NCBI GenBank assembly: GCA_005110385.1
Contig: DUDT01000014.1
Coordinates: forward strand, 124,001 to 188,000
Reading direction: 5' to 3'
DNA: 64,000 nt
DNA from: Candidatus Melainabacteria bacterium
GTDB lineage: Bacteria > Cyanobacteriota > Vampirovibrionia > LMEP-6097
Under the pieces are notes generated by a model. That model was not told the origin of the DNA. It was given only the letters and a program-made list of their open reading frames with translations, and made no database searches. The number at the start of each line of letters is the position of its first letter. The first letter of the stretch is position 1. This document shows, piece after piece, positions 29,157 to 37,856 of this stretch. A program made the translations under genes and the position numbers.

Positions 29157-31103
29157 ATGGGTGAAGTAAATACTATCGGTGCGAGCAGCACCTTAACCGA
29201 AAAAACACTAGAAGCTAGCATAGCGGCTCAGACCGATGTGTCGCCACAAACTTCAGTTGAAGCTCAGAAAAAGCCTCTTGATGAAAATAAAGACTCTTTT
29301 GTCTCAGCAGAAGAATTAAAAAATAAAGTCAGCACCTTTAAAACAGCTGATGCCAATCCCAAGCCGATTAACGAAACCCAGCAAGCAAAAATAGTTAACT
29401 CCACTTGGCAAGAGGTCGCTAAAGCTTCAGATGAGCTTATTCCAGAACAAGAAGAAATCAAAATAGGAAAACAAACCGTAACATTAGGTAGCGAAGAAAC
29501 GATAGCTACAACTGGCAGTGGTTCAAATAAAACCGATATTAAAATTAATTCCCTAACGACTGAACGAGAAATTACAGAGTTACAAAGAGGCATCAGCGAG
29601 GAAACTAGGAATATAGCTCGCACTCAGGACTCAACAGGAAAAGCAATTCCAGCAGTTCAAGCCCGCATAGATAAAATGCGTAAAGAGGTAAGAGAAAATA
29701 CAGTACCCGAAGCTGAACAGAATCAAGAAAGAGATGTGGAAACTAGTTCTAACACTAGCGTGCAAAAACTTGACACCAGCAGAGCAGCTCTTAATGAAAG
29801 AATTTTAAAGCTAGAAAAAGCGACAAAAGATGATAGTGAAACTTTCAATGCCGCACAAAAAGCTAAAATTCAAAAAGAAATTACAGCTCTGCAAACAGAG
29901 AGGAATCGCATAGATAAAGAGACTAAAATCGTACAGCTCTCAAATGGTGCCATGATTAAATATAAAGGTTCTGACCTTGTTGAAATAGGCTCTGGAGACG
30001 CTCAAGCGTACGAACAGAAACTTAGTGCTAACTATAAAAATAACGTTAGAAAAGTAAAAGACGATGGGACTCTTAGCACCGACACAGAGACAGAAGCTAC
30101 TCGTGCAGATGCTTACAAAGAATTTAAAGCTAGATATAAAGCACAGACAGGCAAAGAGCTAGAGCTTAAAGAAAATCAAAGACTAGTAATGTATAAACGA
30201 GCAGATGATGTTATTTATCAGATTATAGAATCTAGCCTAGATGATAAAAATAATCGTACTACCGTTATAAGTAATGAAATTAAAGAAGCTAAAGCTAAGA
30301 AGAATGGCACTGATAAAGAAGTAGAAGGCTTAAGTGGCATTAAAGATCAAGGAAATATCGAAGTTAGAAAATTTAGTTTCGATGATACCAAAGCTGGAAA
30401 AAGTGATGGCGAGACAGGTGTCGGCTCTAAATATACAGCCTCACTTGGCTACAGCCTAGCTAAAGAGTTTTTCGTTAATCTAGGAATACCAGGAGCTGAA
30501 GTTTTAGAAGATAATGGTAATTACAGAATTAATTTAAAAGATAAAGACGCTTTTAAACTTTATCTAGAATCCTCTCGCAAAGAAGATTACTATGATTTTT
30601 TAAAAGAAATTCTAGACTCTGATAAGAAAACTCTAAATGAAGCTAATCCTAAACCAGATCAAAAAATTAAATCAGCACAGAAGAATCAAGACGGCTCTTA
30701 CGAAATCTTCGTTAATAAAAGAGAAGACATCGCTGTAATGAATAATAATATAGATGAGAATAAATATTTAAAAGATATAATAAGCGTCTACAAAAGCGGG
30801 AAGAAAGAAAATTCAGCTTTTAAACCTGAAGATATAAAACCGATTGGCACCAAAGAAGAAAGCTCAAACACTGACCTAGATAGCTTTTCATCAGAAGAAA
30901 AATTCAATGCAAGCCCAGAGTATAAAGCAGAAGCAGATAATCTTAGATTCAGAATTATTAATCAATATTTACTATCAAATCCTAACTCAGAGGATTATGA
31001 TGAAAATAAAGCAAAGCTCGACAAGATCAGCAATGGTGAAGCTTTAAACAAAGCTGATCTCAACTGGCTTAGAAGTCTTATGAACATGGAGCCTCTAAAA
31101 TAA
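29157..31103 (+). CDS. large hydrophilic protein with EF-hand-like loop, copy 1
   Basis: 648 residues, family not recognised. Near residue 42 it carries DENKDSFVSAEEL, a good EF-hand/dockerin-type calcium loop. Residues 145-270 are likely coiled coil; IVQLSNGAMIKY lies near 260, and the C-terminal domain contains ADNLRFRIINQYL. There is no Sec signal peptide or membrane segment. Strong Shine-Dalgarno AGGAAGG. The next gene is also 648 residues with the same order of parts, so the two are diverged tandem duplicates. If exported, a non-Sec route (for example the flagellar apparatus) would be needed; this is speculation. Confidence 0.7.
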   Translation: MGEVNTIGASSTLTEKTLEASIAAQTDVSPQTSVEAQKKPLDENKDSFVSAEELKNKVSTFKTADANPKPINETQQAKIVNSTWQEVAKASDELIPEQEEIKIGKQTVTLGSEETIATTGSGSNKTDIKINSLTTEREITELQRGISEETRNIARTQDSTGKAIPAVQARIDKMRKEVRENTVPEAEQNQERDVETSSNTSVQKLDTSRAALNERILKLEKATKDDSETFNAAQKAKIQKEITALQTERNRIDKETKIVQLSNGAMIKYKGSDLVEIGSGDAQAYEQKLSANYKNNVRKVKDDGTLSTDTETEATRADAYKEFKARYKAQTGKELELKENQRLVMYKRADDVIYQIIESSLDDKNNRTTVISNEIKEAKAKKNGTDKEVEGLSGIKDQGNIEVRKFSFDDTKAGKSDGETGVGSKYTASLGYSLAKEFFVNLGIPGAEVLEDNGNYRINLKDKDAFKLYLESSRKEDYYDFLKEILDSDKKTLNEANPKPDQKIKSAQKNQDGSYEIFVNKREDIAVMNNNIDENKYLKDIISVYKSGKKENSAFKPEDIKPIGTKEESSNTDLDSFSSEEKFNASPEYKAEADNLRFRIINQYLLSNPNSEDYDENKAKLDKISNGEALNKADLNWLRSLMNMEPLK

Positions 31104-31266
31104 GCTAGCGTATCAACAATACGAAAACCACTCACCGACGCAATCTTCAGCGAATACCAAATCTCGAAATACCTATTTAAGGCTCTGTTAAGGGATTTCT
31201 TGTCAATTATGGGTTTTTTAGGGCTATTTATAGGTGTAATTAAACAATCATTACAGGTGGGAAAAT

Positions 31267-33213
31267 ATGACTACAGTAACTCCGATAGCTAAAGACCAAG
31301 GTATTAAAAAAAATATTTTTGAACAGGCTCTAGACAAAGCAAAAACAGTAATTACTGGTGAAAGAACAGACGCAACAGCGAAAGCAAAAGTAGAACCTGC
31401 TACGACGCAAATTAAAAGCAACATTAAAGCAGAGAATCCAGATGCTTATATTAAACCAGAACAAGCGAACCAAGCTCCCGCAGACAAACCAGCAGATACT
31501 AGTACTGTTAAAGAATTATGGAATAAAGCCGTAAAAGTTATCAAAGAAGACGTAGTGAAACCTATAGAAACTACCGTTAAGAAAATCACTGGCTTAGAAA
31601 CAGATGGTAAGCTCAAAACAGAAGATATTAAATTAAAGCTAGGAAATACTTCCACCGTAAAAAATGCAGATGGAACAGATACAACTATAAACGAAGTAGC
31701 TTCAGCAGAACAAATAGAAGCAGTTCGGGCAGAGGTTAGCAGAAATGCAAACACCATTCTAAGCCATGCAACTGCAAACAACAAAGCAGTAGAACAAAAG
31801 CAAAGAACTTATGCGGAGTTACAATCTGAACTTCAGACAGAAGCTGATAAATCTAAAACTACTGGGAAACCTAGCTATGAATCAAATATAGACTTAAGCT
31901 CTGATGATACAAAAGTTAAACAACGTAATGAAGAAATTAAACAAGCTTGGGCAAATTTAGAAGCAAATCGCAAAATGATGCAAGAATACAGAGACTCTTT
32001 GACTAAAGATAAGGACGAGCTTACAGATATTACAGCTCAAGAAACTGAAGTGGACAAGGAGCTAGCAGAAATACAAAAACTTCAAGAAAATCTTCGCCAA
32101 AGCGTCGGCTCTACAGTAAACCTCACCAATGGGGCGAAGTTAACCAATGATGGAGTAGAAGACAATGGTAAAGGCATTAGACAGTTAAACAGCGAAGAAT
32201 TAAAAGCAAAAGGAATTAAAGATCCAGAGAAATTACTCGGCAAAGATAATGCTTTTATCGAATATGAAAGCAAAAATAAAGATGGAAAAGCTATTATCAA
32301 GCAGCATTTAGTAAATAGCAAGCTAGAGAATAATACAAGAGTAACCAACATCACAACAGATGCTCAGGACTTAAATAATGATGGAACTATTCAAGCAGAG
32401 GAATTACCTTCCGAGAGTAATAAACCTTTAGAAAAAATTATAGGTAATTTCAATAATAACCAAGATCTAAAAAATCTATATCTTTCATCCGTGCAATTTA
32501 ATGGCGACAAAGCAGTAATTCCACCATCTGCTCAAAACAGAATTGGAGACAAGTACAGTGATGTCTATGGCAGTATCCCAGATGGTCAATTCAAAACTCT
32601 TCAGTTATCTAAAGGAGATACAGGCATGACCGTGGAATCTTTGGAGGGTAATGAGTTTTGGAAAAAATATACAGCAGAGAATAATTTAAGTAGTATTATT
32701 GCGAAAAACTACACTGTGACAGAAACAGAAGCGACCCAAGGCTTTGCATTGAAAAACATAAAGATTAGCAAAGGTCAGCAAAAAGGAAGCGAACGTCAAA
32801 GCTTTATCGCCTATGAAATTAACCCTACAGACGAACAGCTTAAATTACTCCGTAGCACTAGTATGCGTAGAGCATTTACAGAAAACAAAGATGAACCTTA
32901 TGCCATCTCCAAGCATGATTTAGCAACAATCAATAAAGAATTAAAGCAACCAATGTATGAACCTGTAATAACTCACTTAAACAATGGTGGTAAACTCTCC
33001 GATATTTTGCTCAATAGTGCAATTACACGAGGTCAGTTAATAGACACTAAGTATACTCCAGAGATAAATAACCTTAGATATAAAGCTCTTATAACCTATA
33101 TAACAAAATCTGAAAATAATGATGGCAGAGCTCTTATCCGTGCATTACAAGAGAACGGTGAAATTTTAGCACCTTGGGTAGATTTGATTAACGATGGTAT
33201 CAATACCCCATAG
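31267..33213 (+). CDS. large hydrophilic protein with EF-hand-like loop, copy 2
   Basis: 648 residues, a tandem paralogue of the preceding gene. Shared features are a Lys/Thr/Pro-rich start, a central coiled coil (about 180-280), the TVNLTNGAKLTND segment matching IVQLSNGAMIKY of copy 1, and a C-terminal part with EINNLRYKALITYI. A dockerin-like loop DLNNDGTIQAEEL lies near residue 370, a different place from the loop in copy 1. No signal peptide. GGTGG serves as ribosome site. Function unknown. Confidence 0.7.
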   Translation: MTTVTPIAKDQGIKKNIFEQALDKAKTVITGERTDATAKAKVEPATTQIKSNIKAENPDAYIKPEQANQAPADKPADTSTVKELWNKAVKVIKEDVVKPIETTVKKITGLETDGKLKTEDIKLKLGNTSTVKNADGTDTTINEVASAEQIEAVRAEVSRNANTILSHATANNKAVEQKQRTYAELQSELQTEADKSKTTGKPSYESNIDLSSDDTKVKQRNEEIKQAWANLEANRKMMQEYRDSLTKDKDELTDITAQETEVDKELAEIQKLQENLRQSVGSTVNLTNGAKLTNDGVEDNGKGIRQLNSEELKAKGIKDPEKLLGKDNAFIEYESKNKDGKAIIKQHLVNSKLENNTRVTNITTDAQDLNNDGTIQAEELPSESNKPLEKIIGNFNNNQDLKNLYLSSVQFNGDKAVIPPSAQNRIGDKYSDVYGSIPDGQFKTLQLSKGDTGMTVESLEGNEFWKKYTAENNLSSIIAKNYTVTETEATQGFALKNIKISKGQQKGSERQSFIAYEINPTDEQLKLLRSTSMRRAFTENKDEPYAISKHDLATINKELKQPMYEPVITHLNNGGKLSDILLNSAITRGQLIDTKYTPEINNLRYKALITYITKSENNDGRALIRALQENGEILAPWVDLINDGINTP

Positions 33214-33257
33214 ACTCATTCGCCTAATTTCCCAAAACCATGTAAAAATGATCATAT

Positions 33258-33989
33258 ATGATCATCGCAGTAGACGGACCAGCAGGCAGCGGCAAAAGCA
33301 CTATCTCTAAATTAGTAGCTAAAGAGCTAAACCTTCTATATATAGATACTGGAGCCATGTACCGAGCAGTTACTTTTATGTGGCTGCAAACTCAACTGCT
33401 CGGCAGACCATACTTGGAAGAGAAGCTAATCACAGACAATGACGTAAGAAAAGCTATTAAAAAAGAAATCCTTTATAAACATCACGAAAAAGCTCTACAA
33501 ATAATCTGCGACAATATAAAAATCAAATTAGAAACTTCTGACTCTGGCTTAAAAACCTTTCTTAATGATATAGATATCAGTGAATATATTCGCACGACTT
33601 TAGTTACTCAGAATGTCAGTCACATAGCAAGTTACAAAGAAGTGAGAACTTTCCTCGTAGATGAGCAACGCCGAATTTCCCAAGGCACTAACGTAATCTT
33701 AGATGGCCGGGATATAGGGACAGTGGTCTTTCCTTTCGCTGATTATAAGTTTTTCCTCACAGCCTCTATAGAAGTACGTGCTAAAAGGCGTTTAGAAGAT
33801 ATGAAAAAAACAGGTGAAGAAATAAGCCTAGAAGAGCTCTGTGCAGACTTGAAACGTAGAGATCACTTGGATAGCACCAGAGAAGAAGCTCCACTCCTTA
33901 AAGCTCATGATGCATTAGAAATAAATACTGATAACTTCACTATAGATGAAGTTAAAAATCAGATTTTAAATATTGTTCGCAGCAATTGA
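33258..33989 (+). CDS. cmk: cytidylate kinase
   Basis: 243 residues. Walker A PAGSGKST (about 7-14), YIDTGAMYRAVT (about 28-39) and GRDIGTVVFP (about 150) identify CMP/dCMP kinase. It phosphorylates CMP and dCMP for nucleotide recycling. There is a slightly long central section (about 55-100). It starts 44 bases after the copy-2 gene. Confidence 0.93.
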   Translation: MIIAVDGPAGSGKSTISKLVAKELNLLYIDTGAMYRAVTFMWLQTQLLGRPYLEEKLITDNDVRKAIKKEILYKHHEKALQIICDNIKIKLETSDSGLKTFLNDIDISEYIRTTLVTQNVSHIASYKEVRTFLVDEQRRISQGTNVILDGRDIGTVVFPFADYKFFLTASIEVRAKRRLEDMKKTGEEISLEELCADLKRRDHLDSTREEAPLLKAHDALEINTDNFTIDEVKNQILNIVRSN

Positions 33990-34035
33990 AGATCTTTTTG
34001 ATAAGATCAAAACTTACGTAAAATAAAAAAACTGC

Positions 34036-34041
34036 TAAAAT
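34036..34041 (+). promoter_or_regulatory. extended -10 box of the nitroreductase gene
   Basis: TGC-TAAAAT, ending 7 bases before the ATG, again a leaderless layout without Shine-Dalgarno. Confidence 0.5.
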
Positions 34042-34048
34042 CTTTCCC

Positions 34049-34669
34049 ATGACGACTACTCAGACTTTAGATACTTTTTCGGCAATCACGCAAAGACGTT
34101 CAGTTAAATACTACGATCCAGACTACAAGATGAGTGAAGCTGAAGTAAATAAGCTTTTGGAATTAGCTTTACTTTCACCAACCTCTTTTAACATGCAAAA
34201 CTGGCGCTTCGTCGTCGTTCAAGACCAAGCTCTTAAAGAGGAAATCTGGCTGGCATCGTGGAAGCAGAATCAGGTAAAAGATGCTTCTTTACTATTAGTT
34301 ATCTGCGCAGATTTAAACGCTCATGAAAGAAATCCTGAACGCTACTGGGCAAACGCACCAGAGCAGGTTAGTGCTGCGATAGTTCCTATGATAAAAGGCT
34401 TCTATAAAGATAACGCTCAATTACAAAGAGACGAAGCTATGCGCTCAACTGGCATAGCCTCTCAAACTCTTATGCTTGCAGCTAAAGCGATGGGCTATGA
34501 TTCTTGTCCGATGGTCGGCTTCGATCCCAAGAAAGTAGCTGAAATTATCAAACTACCTGAAGATCACATCATCAGCATGCTACTGCCTATCGGCAAAGCC
34601 AAAGAGCCAGCACGTGAAAGAGCAGGGCAGTTACCCTTATCTGAAGTAGTTATCACCAATACATTTTAA
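34049..34669 (+). CDS. nitroreductase family flavoprotein
   Basis: 206 residues. The RRSVKYYDP FMN-binding start (about 16-24), LLSPTSFNMQNWRFVVV (about 40-56) and the C-terminal GMLLP-like SMLLPIGKAKEPARER are typical of NAD(P)H-dependent nitroreductases. It probably reduces quinones or nitro compounds; the physiological substrate is unknown. Single-gene unit. Confidence 0.9.
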   Translation: MTTTQTLDTFSAITQRRSVKYYDPDYKMSEAEVNKLLELALLSPTSFNMQNWRFVVVQDQALKEEIWLASWKQNQVKDASLLLVICADLNAHERNPERYWANAPEQVSAAIVPMIKGFYKDNAQLQRDEAMRSTGIASQTLMLAAKAMGYDSCPMVGFDPKKVAEIIKLPEDHIISMLLPIGKAKEPARERAGQLPLSEVVITNTF

Positions 34670-34672
34670 GAG

Positions 34673-34685
34673 ACCGCTGCACAAC
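34673..34685 (+). repeat. 13-base motif repeated in inverted orientation at 39615-39627
   Basis: ACCGCTGCACAAC occurs here just after the nitroreductase stop, and as its exact reverse complement 5 kb away beside the broken AAA gene. The adjoining CTGCGTT is also found in the trmD element. Confidence 0.35.
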
Positions 34686-34700
34686 TCGATTTTCTGCGTT

Positions 34701-35513
34701 CTAATAACTTCCGCTATATTTTAAATAAGTATATTTCGCATTTATAAATGCGAGTTGAACTCCTAGACTTCCATCTAAGATTCCTGCGCGAATAAAATAT
34801 TTATAGAAAAATGCGTAAACTGCTTTCAGAGAGGCAAATATAGAACTCGCTTTCTTACTACTCAAACGAGCATAATTCATAAAAGCAGCTTCTAATTCCT
34901 CAATAGAATTATAAGAATAATGATCCAGTGGATAATTTAAATTCTTGATAATTTTCCTTTTAAGCTTCGGATTGAAAAATTTACTTAAAATATCAGCAAA
35001 AGAATTTTTAGTGACATAATTTTGACGAGTTTCATCCCACAGCTCAACACTTTCATGCACGGGTAAATCCTGAAAACGCCCAAAGCTTTTCTCAAAGAGC
35101 CTCAACTGATAGTCTGGATAAAAACCACCATACTTAACTAACTGCTTACCAATAAATAACCTACGTGGAATTTTAAAAGCTAAGCTCTTTTTATGCTGCC
35201 CTGATTCAAATAAATTGTTTATTTCCTCAATTAATCTATCCGTTAAAACTTCATCAGCGTCCAAACTAAGTACCCATTTGTGCTTACAAAGAGATAGGGC
35301 ATAGTTCTTCTGTTTTGCGTAGCCAAGCCACTCTTGTGTATAAATTTTAGTGGGATATCGCTTCGCTATATCAATAGTCGCATCAACACTTCCAGAATCT
35401 ACCAAAATAATTTCATCAGCCAATTTAGCTGCCTGCCTTAAGGTATCCTCAATAATATGAGCTTCATTTTTACAGATAATAAAAATGGATAAAGGTAGTA
35501 AATTATTTTTCAC
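34701..35513 (-). CDS. family 2 glycosyltransferase (WaaE/KdtX-like)
   Basis: 270 residues. A GT-A fold with the motifs CKNEAHIIEDTL (about 14-25), IILVDSGSVDATIDIA (about 35-50) and LSLDADEVL (about 78-86), the DxD metal/nucleotide-sugar site. These match the LPS-core/KdtX-type glucosyltransferases. The C-terminus is basic and could touch the membrane. It lies 6 bases after a paralogous gene that lacks these catalytic residues. Confidence 0.88.
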   Translation of the reverse strand: MKNNLLPLSIFIICKNEAHIIEDTLRQAAKLADEIILVDSGSVDATIDIAKRYPTKIYTQEWLGYAKQKNYALSLCKHKWVLSLDADEVLTDRLIEEINNLFESGQHKKSLAFKIPRRLFIGKQLVKYGGFYPDYQLRLFEKSFGRFQDLPVHESVELWDETRQNYVTKNSFADILSKFFNPKLKRKIIKNLNYPLDHYSYNSIEELEAAFMNYARLSSKKASSIFASLKAVYAFFYKYFIRAGILDGSLGVQLAFINAKYTYLKYSGSY

Positions 35514-35519
35514 AAAGCT

Positions 35520-36308
35520 CTAATATTCATCCTCTAGACGGCTTTCCTTATACTGCCTCCAGATATACATAGATAATATCATCGCCATCTTATAACCTAG
35601 AGCTCCGTCAAGAAAACCTAATTGAAAAATAAAACGCTCAACGAAACAAGCCACCGAACCAACAAGTGCTGATAAATAAGATATTTTTTTTCTACCGATC
35701 TCAGCATTAAAACGATAATAATTCTTCATGTCATTAATAGTCTCAAAAGCATAATAATCTACAGCCCCCTTAAAAGAAAATATACGAGGTGATTCAGTGA
35801 GATATAATCCTTTCTTCGCATCCCAGACTTCTACGGATTCCTCAAGAGTGCCTGTTTTAAAATGTGCAAGCGATTTTTGGAAAATTCGCAGCTGTCTATC
35901 TGGATAAAACCCACCCCAACGCACAAAATTTCCACCTACATAATATTTTCGAGCTATTTTAAAGCCGATTGCACCTTTTACCATTTGCTTTACAAATTTT
36001 TTATTCATTTCTTCAATCAAAGCGCTAGTTAAGACTTCATTTGCAGATAAATGCATAACCCATGAATAAGAACAGATAGATACAGCAAAGCTCTTCATGC
36101 GACTTACACCCAGCCATTGCTTCTGATAAACCTTATCGGCATGCCTTTCTGCAATTTTCATGGTGTTATCTACACTTCCATAATCAATTACAATAATTTC
36201 TTTAGCAATTTTCTTTGCTTGCCTAATAGCTTGCTCAAGATGCTTAGCGTCATCACGCGTAATCATAAATACAGATATATCTGGCAATGTCTGTACTTTT
36301 ATTGACAT
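35520..36308 (-). CDS. family 2 glycosyltransferase paralogue lacking catalytic motifs
   Basis: 262 residues and clearly homologous along its length to the next gene (QWLGVSRMKSFAVS against EWLGYAKQKNYALS; GGFYPDRQLRIF against GGFYPDYQLRLF). The key residues differ: CKNEAH has become TRDDAKH, VDSGS is IDYGS, and the DxD segment LSLDADEVL is MHLSANEVL. Loss of the DxD aspartates suggests an inactive pseudoenzyme, perhaps a partner of the active copy. The frame is intact, so this is not simple decay. Confidence 0.75.
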   Translation of the reverse strand: MSIKVQTLPDISVFMITRDDAKHLEQAIRQAKKIAKEIIVIDYGSVDNTMKIAERHADKVYQKQWLGVSRMKSFAVSICSYSWVMHLSANEVLTSALIEEMNKKFVKQMVKGAIGFKIARKYYVGGNFVRWGGFYPDRQLRIFQKSLAHFKTGTLEESVEVWDAKKGLYLTESPRIFSFKGAVDYYAFETINDMKNYYRFNAEIGRKKISYLSALVGSVACFVERFIFQLGFLDGALGYKMAMILSMYIWRQYKESRLEDEY

Positions 36309-36373
36309 GTAAATATTATATGCCCTATTTGCGTTTTAGCAAGCTTATGAAAATGATAGAATCTATTAACGAT

Positions 36374-36463
36374 GGAGAAGTGACCGAGTGGTTGATGGTG
36401 CAGTCCTGGAAAGACTGTGTACTGGTAACGGTACCGGAGGTTCGAATCCTCTCTTCTCCGCCA
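36374..36463 (+). tRNA. tRNA-Ser (anticodon GGA)
   Basis: 90 bases including an encoded CCA. The acceptor GGAGAAG pairs with CTTCTCC; the anticodon loop is CTGGAAA (GGA reading UCC/UCU); there is a long class II variable arm, and GGTTCGAATCC forms the T arm. A strong terminator follows. It marks the left edge of the accessory region. Confidence 0.96.
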
Positions 36464-36473
36464 GTAATAAAAG

Positions 36474-36508
36474 AAAAAGAGATGGGGCATAAAACCCCAT
36501 CTCTTTTT
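36474..36508 (+). terminator. tRNA-Ser terminator
   Basis: Perfect 14-base stem (36474-36487 with 36495-36508), 7-base loop, ending in a T-run; a strong Rho-independent terminator. Confidence 0.9.
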
Positions 36509-36540
36509 ATTTACTAGGGGGGAGAAGGGAGCATCCATTG

Positions 36541-36574
36541 GTAAAAAAACGATACTCTGAAATCGTTTTTTTAC
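36541..36574. terminator. second perfect hairpin after tRNA-Ser
   Basis: 13-base perfect stem GTAAAAAAACGAT/ATCGTTTTTTTAC with an 8-base loop. It could act as a terminator in either direction and shield the accessory genes. Another 9-base hairpin (36658-36678, CTTAGAGCC/GGCTCTAAG) follows. Confidence 0.5.
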
Positions 36575-36702
36575 GTTCCTCCGGGGTGGGTGCGATGAGC
36601 TTATAATTCTGTCTGTGAGAGCATCCCCTAAACCTCTCTTCTTTGTTCTTTTGTTTGCTTAGAGCCTTTGGCTCTAAGTTGTTTGGGGGAGGATGTTTTA
36701 CA

Positions 36703-36759
36703 ATGGAAGTAATGGATATTGATGCCATCGTTGCGAAGATTGAGGGAGAAGCAGTTTGA
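36703..36759 (+). CDS. 18-residue leader peptide upstream of the DUF1016 gene
   Basis: A short frame (MEVMDIDAIVAKIEGEAV) with a strong GGGGGAGG site 9 bases upstream. Its TGA overlaps the TTG start of the DUF1016 gene (TTGA), a classic coupling arrangement. It could be a coupling leader or the remnant of a lost gene. Confidence 0.4.
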   Translation: MEVMDIDAIVAKIEGEAV

Positions 36760-37808
36760 CACTTGAAAATAGTAAATCCACCTCACTGATACAAGCCCCA
36801 GACGGTTACTCTGATTGGCTGGCAGAGCTGAAAGTGAAAATTCACAATGCACAACAACGTGCAACACTGGCGGTGAACCATGAATTAATCTTGTTATACT
36901 GGCAGATTGGGCGTGATATTCTAAGCAGGCAAGCAGAACAAGGTTGGGGTGCAAAGGTTATAGAAAGGCTCGCTCATGATTTACGCAATTTATTCCCGAA
37001 TATGAAGGGATTTTCCCGTACTAATCTACTTTACATGCGTTCTTTCGCTGAATCTTGGGCTGATAAGCAAATTGTCCAACAGGCTGTTGGACAATTACCG
37101 TGGGGACATAATTTGGTTTTACTAGACAAGCTGAGTACGCAGGAAGCACGTATTTGGTATGCAAAAAAAACCATAGAAAATAACTGGTCTCGTAATGTAC
37201 TAGTTATGCAAATTGAAAGCAAGCTCATTGAGAGACAAGGCAAAGCAGTTACTAATTTTGAATTGCGATTACCAAAACCTCAATCTGACTTAGCGATTGA
37301 AAGCCTTAAAGACCCTTACCGTTTTGATTTTCTAGGATTGACGGAAGAAGCTCAAGAGCGAGAAATAGAAGACGCACTAGTTAAACAGGTTACTGAATTT
37401 TTATTAGAGCTTGGTGCTGGCTTTGCTTATGTTGGTAAACAGGTTCATATCGAAGTAGGTGGCGATGATTTTTTTATTGATTTGCTGTTTTACCATCTTA
37501 AACTGCGCTGTTACATCGTTATCGAGCTTAAAACGGGTGACTTCAAGCCAGAACATTTAGGGCAACTGGGCTTTTACCTCACTGCGGTAGATAAACAAAT
37601 AAAAAACGATCACGACTCTGCCACCATCGGACTCTTATTGTGTAAGAACAAAAATAAAATCGTAGCAGAATATGCTCTCAGCGATAAAACCCAACCTATG
37701 GGCATAGCGGAATTTAAATTATTGGAATCGCTACCCGTTTCTCTGCAAACTCAATTGCCGAGTATTGAAGACATTGAGCGTGAATTAGAGGAAAAGCAAA
37801 ATGGATAA
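36756..37808 (+). CDS. DUF1016 (YhcG) PD-(D/E)XK nuclease family protein
   Basis: 350 residues. An N-terminal helical DUF1016_N domain (about 17-165, with LYWQIGRDIL and LPWGHNLVLLDK) is followed by the C-terminal nuclease-like domain, whose catalytic residues are visible as FFIDLLFYH and CYIVIELKTGDFKP (about 237-270). The family is common in defence islands and mobile regions. The start is TTG, supported by GGGAG and coupled to the leader. Base composition is less AT-rich than the neighbours, suggesting transfer. Confidence 0.9.
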   Translation: MTLENSKSTSLIQAPDGYSDWLAELKVKIHNAQQRATLAVNHELILLYWQIGRDILSRQAEQGWGAKVIERLAHDLRNLFPNMKGFSRTNLLYMRSFAESWADKQIVQQAVGQLPWGHNLVLLDKLSTQEARIWYAKKTIENNWSRNVLVMQIESKLIERQGKAVTNFELRLPKPQSDLAIESLKDPYRFDFLGLTEEAQEREIEDALVKQVTEFLLELGAGFAYVGKQVHIEVGGDDFFIDLLFYHLKLRCYIVIELKTGDFKPEHLGQLGFYLTAVDKQIKNDHDSATIGLLLCKNKNKIVAEYALSDKTQPMGIAEFKLLESLPVSLQTQLPSIEDIERELEEKQNG

Positions 37809-37856
37809 GGTGAGCTAAATGAAAGTATTGAAATTTTATATTAATAAAAAAGCCTT

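Noticed and set aside
36448..36642. CCTCTCTTCT present in the tRNA-Ser 3' end and again at 36633-36642, possible attachment-site duplication
   Set aside because: Only 10 bases in a pyrimidine-rich context, no integrase, and no copy at the far end of the island.
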